NCBI GenBank assembly: GCA_964445815.1
Contig: CAYULW010000001.1
Coordinates: 62,001-126,000, forward strand
Length of the DNA: 64,000 bases
DNA from: CAYULW01 sp964445815
GTDB taxonomy: Bacteria; Bacteroidota; Bacteroidia; Flavobacteriales_E; Vicingaceae
Reading direction: 5' to 3'
Shown here: positions 56,712-64,000 of the stretch, one piece after another
Layout of the letters: every line of letters starts with the position of its first letter
How positions within the stretch are numbered: the first letter of the stretch is position 1
Position numbers and translations under genes: made by a program
The notes under the pieces: generated by a model
Seen by the model: the letters and a program-made list of their open reading frames with translations, nothing else
Told to the model about the DNA's origin: nothing
The model's database searches: none

Positions 56712-56738
56712 AAGACCATGAATCTCATGGTCTTTTTT
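56712..56738 (+). terminator. Terminator-like hairpin containing the start codon of the kelch gene
   Basis: AAGACCATGA (56712-56721) pairs exactly with TCATGGTCTT (56725-56734), loop ATC, T-run to 56738. It is well placed to end the 156-aa gene (stop 56686), but the kelch gene's ATG at 56718 lies in its left arm and a second in-frame ATG at 56727 in its right arm. It could therefore terminate transcription and also hide the next start codon. Confidence 0.75.
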
Positions 56739-57902
56739 GTTTTTTGCTTTTTCTTTTTAGAAGTCTCCATTGCTCAGAGTTGGAAAAAAATAGAAAATTT
56801 TCCGGGTGTTGAAAGAGATGATGGGGCAAGTTTTGTCATTAAGGGCAAAGCGTACGCCGGTAGTGGAGTAGTTCCGTTTACGCCATTAAGAGATTTTTAT
56901 GCTTTTGATTTTAAGACAGAAAGCTGGGACTCAATCGCCTCTTTACCCATTTATGAAGGGAGACAGTACTCTGCCGCTTTTGCATCAGAAGGTTATGGAT
57001 TTGTGTTTGGAGGCATTTCAAACGTCTTTTTAAATGATTTATGGGCTTATGATCCCATTGCTAATCAATGGAGTAAAAAGACTTCTTTACCAGCGGCAGG
57101 ACGAGGAGGTGCAGCAGCCATTTGCATTGATAGCTTTGCTTATATCTTTGGCGGCAAAACTCAAACAAAAGCAGCTATAGCTGAAGTTTGGGCCTATAAT
57201 TTATATACCGATCATTGGAAGCGGAAAGCTGATATGCCTTTCGGTCCCAGATGGCGATCGGCTGCAACACTATATAATGGAAAAGCTTATTTGATATTCG
57301 GGTTGGATGACACTTTGAGGTATTGTCCTGAAATCTATGAGTACGACCCTGTAAATGACCAATGGACCTTGTTTAGCTCCTTTCCTGAAGGTGGTAGAAA
57401 CTATGTAAAAGCACATACAATCAACAATGGTCTTATTACCATAGCAGGTCAGGACAGTGTGGGAAAATTCCTGAACGAATGCTGGAAGCTAAATTACCTG
57501 ACTAAGGTATGGGAAGAGGTAACGGCTTTACCTTCTTTGGGTCGAAGAGGCGGAATATCTTTTACAGATAGCACTTCGATATACTATACCACAGGTTTGA
57601 CAGATAGCGGAAGGCGTTTTGTAGAAACATGGAAATTTGAAAACCCAACATCTCTCGCTGAAAATAAGCTGCAAAACCAATTGAAGATATACCCTAACCC
57701 TGCTCATCAAAACCTTAATGTTTCATCAGCTTTACCGATTCAAAGGGTTGTTATATACAACTTGAATGCTCAAATTATTATTGAACTTAAGCCTTTTAAG
57801 ACCGATTTAGAAATTGAGGTTTCAGACTTCCCACCGGGCATTTATATAGCACAAATATATAGTGACTTTGTTCAAAGCACGGTAAAGTTTACAACTTACT
57901 AA
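56718..57902 (+). CDS. Secreted kelch-repeat protein with T9SS type A sorting domain, 394 aa
   Basis: Signal peptide (MNLMVFFVFCFFFLEVSIAQ) followed by a kelch beta-propeller (about residues 22-310): repeated YVFGG-like units, for example GYGFVFGGISN, AYIFGGKTQT and AYLIFGLDD, each with the Trp about 20 residues on (DQWTLF, NQWSKK, DHWKRK). A C-terminal sorting domain (about 322-394) has KIYPNPAHQNLNV, the core motif of the Por secretion tail, and VSDFPPGIYIAQIY. The product should cross the outer membrane through the T9SS and end up on the surface or outside. Ligand unknown. The start codon is buried in a hairpin; ATG at 56727 is an alternative. Confidence 0.88.
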   Translation: MNLMVFFVFCFFFLEVSIAQSWKKIENFPGVERDDGASFVIKGKAYAGSGVVPFTPLRDFYAFDFKTESWDSIASLPIYEGRQYSAAFASEGYGFVFGGISNVFLNDLWAYDPIANQWSKKTSLPAAGRGGAAAICIDSFAYIFGGKTQTKAAIAEVWAYNLYTDHWKRKADMPFGPRWRSAATLYNGKAYLIFGLDDTLRYCPEIYEYDPVNDQWTLFSSFPEGGRNYVKAHTINNGLITIAGQDSVGKFLNECWKLNYLTKVWEEVTALPSLGRRGGISFTDSTSIYYTTGLTDSGRRFVETWKFENPTSLAENKLQNQLKIYPNPAHQNLNVSSALPIQRVVIYNLNAQIIIELKPFKTDLEIEVSDFPPGIYIAQIYSDFVQSTVKFTTY

Positions 57903-59430
57903 TTGATCGATTAGGTTTCACCATTTCGACATTGTTTTTAAAATACTGGTCTTGTAAATTCCAGGAAGCCCAAGTTCTTTCCTTTTGACGTTTGGAGTAC
58001 TGGGCCGCTTTTTCTTTTAGCTTTTTTTGAAACAGGTTGATGTCTAAAACGTTGACCCATATTTGCTTATTTTGTCTATGTGCATTCATTTGAGCTTCTA
58101 TGGTGTCGAGGTGATGGTATACCAAAGGAATTAGTCGGGGGTCAAGCTCTAGATAATGATCAGTATCGATTTCGGCAATATTCTCATGTTGAAGATTGTG
58201 CTTAATGATGACTCTGTGCCAGTTAAAACAAGACAAGAAAACCAAGGTGATGAAAACGAACCAAGTGTTTACACGCATCAAGTAAAAGGTAGATTTCTTT
58301 TTCGCCACTTTAATGAGTAGACTAATTAAACCAAATACACACATGCATAAAAAAGCAATCATTCCAATTCGTTTTGAAGCCAAACCATGGTAATCGATAT
58401 AATGGTAATTTCTCATGAATACAGAAAGTGTTAAAAATGCGTTTTGTATGATCCATATTTTCCCAAGCAGAACTAATGCTTTATTTTTTTGATAAAAATT
58501 GAGACTGCCTCTAAAGAAATAAAGTACTAGCGCCATTGAAAGCAGGATGCTGAATATGAGTAAGTAGGTGCCTTCGTGGACAAACTGTTTTAGGTTAAAA
58601 TTTTCCGGTACTTCAAATCCAAAATAAATCCAGTTAAGATCAATAAGATTAACCACAAACAAAAGCAAGTTGAGCATAATTAGAACAATCACACCGACCT
58701 TATATTCATTAAGTAGTTCTTTGAGCAGAGAGCCCCTAAGATGTCTGAATTTATTTTTGTAATTGGTTCTTTTTCGAGTCAGGTTATTTTCCGTTTCTAT
58801 GCTTGGTTCAATTTGTAGAAGAAATTCATTAATGGCCAAACTGATAAAGCTGAACCCAAAGAGAAGAAAAATGATTCTCCCAAAGCTCAGGTCTTTAAAG
58901 AAGTCTCCAATCAGTTTTGAAAAATCGGCAGTCAAGGCTTCAAATTTCGGATTGGCTCCTTGGTATAATAAAAAGAAAACCATTACAATCAATAGAGGAA
59001 TTAAAGCCAGTTTTAGGAATTTGAAGCTTAGCGATAAGGCCGGGTGACGTTCTGAATTTTTTTGCAGCTTTCTATACCATAAAACAGGTAAAGCAACATA
59101 AGATCTGATGAAACTGATAAGTCCATCGTAAACGGTCTTTAGGTCCTTAGACTTAAAAAGAGAAAGCGTAATGGCAAATGCGAAGAAGTGAATGACAACG
59201 CTTAGGTCAGAATTAATGAGTACCACCATGATTCCACTAAGTAAGAAACACCCGAGAGCAACCAGAGTTTCATAGCGTTTTAGTGATATGCCATTAAGTA
59301 ATCCGTTTAACAAGAGTAATAAACTACTGAAAAGAAAAAGGTTGATTCCCATTTTTTCTCCCCAGAATAAAAGGTTAAAACATAAAAGTGCCAGAAGCGA
59401 TAGTAGAATTTTGAGTAGTGACTTATTCAT
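57889..59430 (-). CDS. DUF4153/DUF4173-like multi-pass membrane protein, 513 aa
   Basis: About twelve hydrophobic segments, with a cytoplasmic basic loop around residues 215-240, and a soluble C-terminal part. That tail has NWHRVIIKHNLQHENIAEIDTDHYLELDPRLIPLVYHHL, matching the 'N..vI.ryN......lD..YL..L...aiP.L' pattern of DUF4153/DUF4173 proteins. It ends with an Arg/Trp-rich segment (TWASWNLQDQYF). Function is not known; some relatives are linked to two-component operons in other phyla, none here. It converges on the kelch gene with a 14-nt overlap. Confidence 0.72.
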   Translation of the reverse strand: MNKSLLKILLSLLALLCFNLLFWGEKMGINLFLFSSLLLLLNGLLNGISLKRYETLVALGCFLLSGIMVVLINSDLSVVIHFFAFAITLSLFKSKDLKTVYDGLISFIRSYVALPVLWYRKLQKNSERHPALSLSFKFLKLALIPLLIVMVFFLLYQGANPKFEALTADFSKLIGDFFKDLSFGRIIFLLFGFSFISLAINEFLLQIEPSIETENNLTRKRTNYKNKFRHLRGSLLKELLNEYKVGVIVLIMLNLLLFVVNLIDLNWIYFGFEVPENFNLKQFVHEGTYLLIFSILLSMALVLYFFRGSLNFYQKNKALVLLGKIWIIQNAFLTLSVFMRNYHYIDYHGLASKRIGMIAFLCMCVFGLISLLIKVAKKKSTFYLMRVNTWFVFITLVFLSCFNWHRVIIKHNLQHENIAEIDTDHYLELDPRLIPLVYHHLDTIEAQMNAHRQNKQIWVNVLDINLFQKKLKEKAAQYSKRQKERTWASWNLQDQYFKNNVEMVKPNRSISKL

Positions 59431-59502
59431 GATTGTAATTTTTGAAAAAACGTCACCAACCTAACATTATTGCTAAATGTTATACAATAGAGGCTAAAAA
59501 GT

Positions 59503-59538
59503 GTTAAAACAAAAAGGGCAGTCAATCGACTGCCCTTT
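59503..59538 (-). terminator. Intrinsic terminator of the large 5'-nucleotidase/propeller gene
   Basis: AAAGGGCAGTC (59513-59523) and GACTGCCCTTT (59528-59538) form a perfect 11-bp stem with a 4-nt loop. On the minus strand it is followed by TTGTTTT. It lies 18 nt after the stop at 59557. Confidence 0.88.
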
Positions 59539-59556
59539 CTATGTTTTAATCAGAGT

Positions 59557-62500
59557 TTACTGTTTTAAAATCTTCGAAGTCTTGATTCCATTATTGGTGT
59601 ATACTTTTAAGATGTATAAGTTGTTTTCCAATTCTGAAATGTCAATGACCTCAAGTGCATTGGCTTGAGTGATTTCTTTCACTAGTTTCCCTTGAACATC
59701 AAACAACTGAATAGCATTGATATTAGAGATCTTAGAAGAAATAAAGAGTTGATGATTTGCAGGATTAGGATAAACCACTAGATCCGCTTGTTTCTCAAAC
59801 TCCCTTACGGAAGTCAAGGTATCGACAATCTCCCATACAGTGACGGTTGAACTCACTTCATTGGCGGCAACCAACAAGTGAGTTCCTGTAGGACTATTCG
59901 TTTTTTCGATGAAGACCAACCCTTCAGGAGCAATGTCTCCATTTCCTGTTGCCGTATCTCTTGGAATATGAATGTCAACGAAAGAAGGAGAATTCGGATT
60001 AGTAATGTCATACACCATAACTCCACCTGTTCTTTCCATTCCTACAAAAGCATAGGTCATATTTTGTACTTCTCCAATAACTACCGCTTCCGGCTCTGGG
60101 CCTTTATCATCACTTCTGTTTTTAATTGTTGTTCCGTCTTCATTGGTATTGAACAATACACTGTACTCCGGATGATTAGAAATGATTTGCTCAAAATCAT
60201 CACCGCTATCGTATACCAAAGCCCCGGTTGTTCCATTCCAAATTGAGAATGAACGAGCTCCGTATGTATAAACTTCATCGTAATCACCATCATTATCTGT
60301 ATCACCGTTTGCCAAAGTCACTTTAATGTCTCCATAGACATCAAACAACACTTCCGGATCAGGGAAGGCGGTTGGATCTAAAGTCAAATCATCGAAACGA
60401 TCTTCTTCCGAATATCCATTGTAATCTCGAGAATCACCTTCATTGGCTGAAACAACATAGGTTGTTCCTCCTATTTCATAAGAAGCGATGGCATCAGGCA
60501 TATAAAACCCTTTAAATGGAGCAGTTGCAATATGAATTTCATCTGCTCTTCTATCTGAATCTATACCATTTCCAACTAAGCTATGGTCCTTTGTCCCTAG
60601 AGGCACAATAGAACTGATAGAGTTAGTCGTTAAGTTGACAATAACCAGAGCATTGTTTTCCTGACAAGCTACATACGCAGTGCTGTTGTCTGGAGAGACG
60701 GTAATGTACTCGGGCTCCATGTCCTGTGAAACGGTAGCATTTGGTCCAAAGATTCGAATGCCTTGACTTCTTAATGTTGCGATTTGAGAGTCAAAAGCGT
60801 TAAAGTTTAATAAAGTCACATTTGATTGCGTTACACTTGCAATACCTCCACTCACGTCAATGATTGCAATTGTTCCTTCAGGATCTGTTGTATAACTGTT
60901 ATTTGGCTCACCCTCGCAGGCAACCAATACCTTGTTCCCATTAGGTGTGAACGTGACCATATCAGGCAATACACCTACAGTAACACTGCTCAATAAAACA
61001 CCGGTAGTGTCATAAAAAGCAACCGTTCCGGCACTTGCAGTTGAGCTAGCCTCAATTGCAGTAGCAACCACACCATTATGTACGGATAAACTATTGATTG
61101 CTCCAAAACTAGATACATCGATTGAATCGATTTTTGCAATGTTTCTGGGATCGCTAAAATCCAGAATCTCAAATCTGTCTTTTTCAGCATTTGTTAAGAA
61201 TAGTCTTTGAGATGTCTCATCGTAGTCTACAATTTCCATGCTGTTGTTATTGCCGGCAAGTCCGTTATAAGAAGTCACATAATCTAAGGTGATAGCTTGA
61301 CTTGCAACAGGACCACTATTATCATTATCTCTAATGAATGCAATTAAATAGGCATTTCCATTGTCCGGAATAAAGTAAGCATTGGTATCAGATTCAATTT
61401 CTACGATGATGAATTCATCATCTTCAATTGCAGAATCATCATTGATATTAAAGCTCAGGTTAAAGCTTCCCGATTGATTAGCTCTGGCAGTATCAGTCAG
61501 ATTTAAGGTATAATCCGATGAGTTTGCTGTACTCAAAGACATAATGTTAAAGCTGATCTCAACATCTGAAGAAGAGGCATTCTCATAGTCCACTTTTAAA
61601 TTTACAGTTCCTGCAGCTTCATCAAAACTCAATTTATCATCGTCGAATTCAACGCTTACTCCAAATATGTCATCTGCTCTAAACACTAAGTTTTCAATTC
61701 TTTGGTCCTCATTTGATTCTGTATCTTCTTCATCAAATGGGGTTGAACTGAATGAGTTGTTCAAATATTCGGCTAAAGCATCTTGTTCAGTACCTGAATT
61801 GGCAAAAGCAGCTACACCTGCAGGTAGAGTAGAGACAGTATCAAGGTCAACTAGATTACTACCTAGACTTGGATAAGGGTAACTGTCGCCACCACCTGCT
61901 AAGAAATCAAGTGTTACGATCTTGATGGTTCTTGTAGGCGTGCCGAATAAGGTGCCTTCTTTAACGATGGTATCAATATTATTACCTGAGGCATCTACAA
62001 TAACCATACTCTGAATTCTACTTCCTGCAGCAAGCATAGGATCAAAGCTGAACCTTAATCCACCTACTTGTGCAAATTGGCCTGGAGTAGCACCCGGTGC
62101 CCAAGCAGAGACGGCATGTTCAACGACTTGTTTTAATCCATCAGCAGTTAAATCCATAACAGTAAGGCCATTATTGAATCGTAAAGAGTTTTCAATATCC
62201 AATTGAGAGACCTCACCCGTTTGCTTACCTGAAAGCGGATTAGCTTGAGGCGGTAAAGTTTGATAGACTCCCGGAGAAGTTTCTCTCACTTCACCGATAG
62301 ACGCTCTCATGCCACCACCATTTTTAATGGAGACGGCAACAGCAGGATCAAATTGCTTAGCAACCCAAAGGTTAGCATCAGCCGATAAGTTACCTAAGTT
62401 AGTTTCTTCCGTTCTCACAGAAGTTCTTTCACCATTTAAGTAGACATCAGTTTTACCAAAGACATTCCCATCTTTTGCAGTGACTACACTTTTTACAGCT

Positions 62501-64000
62501 GCAGTTAAAGAGTCTACCAAAGCTCCTTTACCATTAGGATCAGCAAAAGCATTAGCAGCACCCCAAGTATTAGCTACCATAGCAGAGTCAGCAATGTAAG
62601 GACCACTAACAGTAGAATCTATTGTTGCAGGAATCAAAACACCATTTGCATCAAAACCAATAACCAAACGACCAACATAACTGTATTCACCATCCGTACT
62701 AACAATTGCTAGAGGATCGTTGTCTGCATTGTTTGTTAAGATCGGATAAGGTTTGTAAGGTGTAGCACCTGCAGCTAAACGATCATTAGAATTGGCCAAG
62801 ATGGCATCCGAACCACCTGCAATGATCACATCAACACCGCTCATCAAAGTGGCCAATTGCTCTTCCAATTGTACTTGTTGCAGGTGAGTGACTAAGATAA
62901 TTTTATTGATGCCGTGGTTAGTTCTTAAAGAATCTACCCAAGGTTGAATTTCAGCAGCAAGAGCAACCAAGTCATTAGAAGTAGGCCCATTCAAAGTGAC
63001 GTCACCTGGAGAAGAGATGGTTCCCAAAAGAGGAGTAGTAGCACCTACCACACCAATTTTCTCACCACCTCTATCAATATAAGTAGCAGCAGCAATCTTA
63101 TTGAAAGAAGTATTACCTGTCATGGATTCAGCAGGTCCTGTAGCAAAATCTATATTTTCAAGGACAGAAGAAGTATAAAGATGACCAAGGTCATTGCTGG
63201 CCGAGAAATTCAAGTTAGCAGAAAGGTAAGGGAATTGAGCACCGACCCATCTGTCAGATGCAGGTCCGTTAGGTGATCTGAAATCTTCCTCAATGATTTG
63301 TTGAATTGCAGCAGGTCCTGCATCAAACTCATGATTACCGATAGCTGAAGCATCAAACCCGATAACATTCATGATAGAGATATCAACTCTACCGCCTTCC
63401 TCACGAAGTCCGTTATAAGTAGAAACTCCAAAATGTCTGTTGTAAACATTGTTAAATACACCGCCATCTCTAAACGTTGACCTATCGGCGGCTGCATTAA
63501 AGAAAGGCCCAGGGATATAATTATCACCTGCAGAAAGGGTGATGGAGTTAGGATAAGTATCTTCAAGTGTATCAACGAGAGCGGCAAAAAATTTAGCTCT
63601 GTCAATGGCTTCAACACCACCTTCTAGATCTGAAGCATGTAAGATTTGAAGAGTGTAGGCCGTAGGATTAGTTGTTGCACCATGTCCAGTAATGGTAATG
63701 TCATCCAAGGCAAACTCATCTCTGCTTCCTCCACCAAGTTCATCATCCGAAGACCACCTAATGTATAAAGAGGAATTGGCCGGGACAGATGCATTAAATG
63801 TAATAGACTTGTTAGTAATAGACCAAAGAACAGACCCCTGGCTTAGCTCAGTGGAAGTATCGTTTAATGTTGTAAGGTCCGTAAAAGAGATATTGTCAGT
63901 TGAATAGGAAGGGTTAAAAGTATTACCTCTGTCTGCATCATTATTGATCCATAAATCATAAGATAAAGTTATACTATCCAGACTTGAGCCTGTATTATTA
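59557..64000 (-). CDS. Giant secreted 5'-nucleotidase-like / choice-of-anchor propeller protein with T9SS tail, N-terminus beyond window
   Basis: The frame is open to the right edge: codons between 63709 and 64000 read SLYIRWSSDD and GGGSRDEFALDDITITG, a typical Bacteroidota lectin/MAM-like region. The apparent start at 63708 is therefore an internal TTG. About 1480 residues are visible. Order: N-terminal beta-sandwich; a UshA-type metallophosphatase domain (about 63650-62560; LQILHASDLEGG, LSAGDNY, AIGNHEFDAG, VTHLQQ); its 5'-nucleotidase C-domain (about 62480-61870; LGNLSADA, KNGGGMRA, FNNGLTV); a Calx-beta-like domain (about 61670-61310); a choice-of-anchor-type propeller (about 61300-59830; several SPDNSTAYVACQ-like blades); and a T9SS sorting domain (VVYPNPANHQLFIS, 59780 to end). 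The usual D-x-H of the first metal motif is D-x-E here. Confidence 0.9.
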   Translation of the reverse strand, partial: NNTGSSLDSITLSYDLWINNDADRGNTFNPSYSTDNISFTDLTTLNDTSTELSQGSVLWSITNKSITFNASVPANSSLYIRWSSDDELGGGSRDEFALDDITITGHGATTNPTAYTLQILHASDLEGGVEAIDRAKFFAALVDTLEDTYPNSITLSAGDNYIPGPFFNAAADRSTFRDGGVFNNVYNRHFGVSTYNGLREEGGRVDISIMNVIGFDASAIGNHEFDAGPAAIQQIIEEDFRSPNGPASDRWVGAQFPYLSANLNFSASNDLGHLYTSSVLENIDFATGPAESMTGNTSFNKIAAATYIDRGGEKIGVVGATTPLLGTISSPGDVTLNGPTSNDLVALAAEIQPWVDSLRTNHGINKIILVTHLQQVQLEEQLATLMSGVDVIIAGGSDAILANSNDRLAAGATPYKPYPILTNNADNDPLAIVSTDGEYSYVGRLVIGFDANGVLIPATIDSTVSGPYIADSAMVANTWGAANAFADPNGKGALVDSLTAAVKSVVTAKDGNVFGKTDVYLNGERTSVRTEETNLGNLSADANLWVAKQFDPAVAVSIKNGGGMRASIGEVRETSPGVYQTLPPQANPLSGKQTGEVSQLDIENSLRFNNGLTVMDLTADGLKQVVEHAVSAWAPGATPGQFAQVGGLRFSFDPMLAAGSRIQSMVIVDASGNNIDTIVKEGTLFGTPTRTIKIVTLDFLAGGGDSYPYPSLGSNLVDLDTVSTLPAGVAAFANSGTEQDALAEYLNNSFSSTPFDEEDTESNEDQRIENLVFRADDIFGVSVEFDDDKLSFDEAAGTVNLKVDYENASSSDVEISFNIMSLSTANSSDYTLNLTDTARANQSGSFNLSFNINDDSAIEDDEFIIVEIESDTNAYFIPDNGNAYLIAFIRDNDNSGPVASQAITLDYVTSYNGLAGNNNSMEIVDYDETSQRLFLTNAEKDRFEILDFSDPRNIAKIDSIDVSSFGAINSLSVHNGVVATAIEASSTASAGTVAFYDTTGVLLSSVTVGVLPDMVTFTPNGNKVLVACEGEPNNSYTTDPEGTIAIIDVSGGIASVTQSNVTLLNFNAFDSQIATLRSQGIRIFGPNATVSQDMEPEYITVSPDNSTAYVACQENNALVIVNLTTNSISSIVPLGTKDHSLVGNGIDSDRRADEIHIATAPFKGFYMPDAIASYEIGGTTYVVSANEGDSRDYNGYSEEDRFDDLTLDPTAFPDPEVLFDVYGDIKVTLANGDTDNDGDYDEVYTYGARSFSIWNGTTGALVYDSGDDFEQIISNHPEYSVLFNTNEDGTTIKNRSDDKGPEPEAVVIGEVQNMTYAFVGMERTGGVMVYDITNPNSPSFVDIHIPRDTATGNGDIAPEGLVFIEKTNSPTGTHLLVAANEVSSTVTVWEIVDTLTSVREFEKQADLVVYPNPANHQLFISSKISNINAIQLFDVQGKLVKEITQANALEVIDISELENNLYILKVYTNNGIKTSKILKQ

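Noticed and set aside
63706..63708. TTG at 63708 as the start of the giant secreted protein
   Set aside because: No signal peptide follows, and codons upstream to the window edge stay open and encode a typical lectin/MAM-like region, so the start lies outside the window.
1..64000. CRISPR arrays, tRNA/rRNA genes, insertion sequences
   Set aside because: Read through for regularly spaced repeats, tRNA cloverleaf ends and transposase motifs; none seen.

Overview
The window reads as an AT-rich chromosomal segment of a Bacteroidota bacterium. The evidence is: two secreted proteins with type IX secretion (T9SS) C-terminal sorting domains, several Bacteroidota-typical families (DUF3667, DUF4271, DUF4173-like, a LytTR regulator with an N-terminal membrane domain), starts without clear Shine-Dalgarno sequences, and promoters of the Bacteroidota type (TTG, about 16-20 nt, then TAnnTTTG). 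The order within the phylum is not settled. I see no rRNA, tRNA, CRISPR array, transposase or phage structural gene. Gene density is very high: all eleven convergent gene pairs are separated by 20 nt or less or overlap, and none has an intrinsic terminator between the two genes.

Layout. 1-7.3 kb: a MacB-like ABC exporter (ATPase cut by the window edge, then an FtsX-type permease), a DUF2306-like membrane protein, an outer-membrane-barrel candidate, a GT39-like glycosyltransferase and a LytTR regulator. 7.4-8.5 kb: a LexA-like XRE/S24 repressor divergent from an 88-aa orphan, the two sharing a perfect 21-nt inverted repeat that includes both start codons. 8.6-15.1 kb: DUF3667, PdeM, two small secreted proteins (one DOMON-like), MarR/ArsC-like, a 50-aa membrane peptide, fumarase and a BNR-type lipoprotein. 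15.2-24 kb: a SulP transporter, mannose-1-phosphate guanylyltransferase, SprT-like protein, FeoAB, and B12-dependent ribonucleotide reductase NrdJ. 24-31.6 kb: the haem operon, with glutamyl-tRNA reductase and porphobilinogen deaminase fused in one ORF, followed by hemD, hemB, hemL and hemE. 31.6-43.7 kb: RecJ, CysH, an epimerase, RsmI, glycosyltransferases, O-antigen ligase, the rnpA-yidD-S41 protease cluster, and a second HemD paralogue beside DUF4271. 43.8-47.3 kb: an acyl-CoA dehydrogenase, then three accessory genes in one orientation separated by two palindromic repeats that look like integron attC sites. 47.3-55.7 kb: three of the four ligase-associated DNA-repair proteins (Lhr-type helicase, ATP-dependent ligase, MBL exonuclease), interrupted by a TPR/HTH regulator, a degenerate receiver protein and an aldo-keto reductase; the fourth, PdeM, lies 37 kb away. 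55.7-64 kb: RidA, secreted proteins, a kelch T9SS protein, a DUF4173-like protein and the C-terminal part of a very large secreted 5'-nucleotidase/propeller protein that runs off the right edge.

The most unusual items are the HemA-HemC fusion, the symmetrical XRE/88-aa operator, the covarying palindromes around the accessory genes, and two secreted-propeller genes whose start codons sit inside or directly after a terminator-like hairpin.
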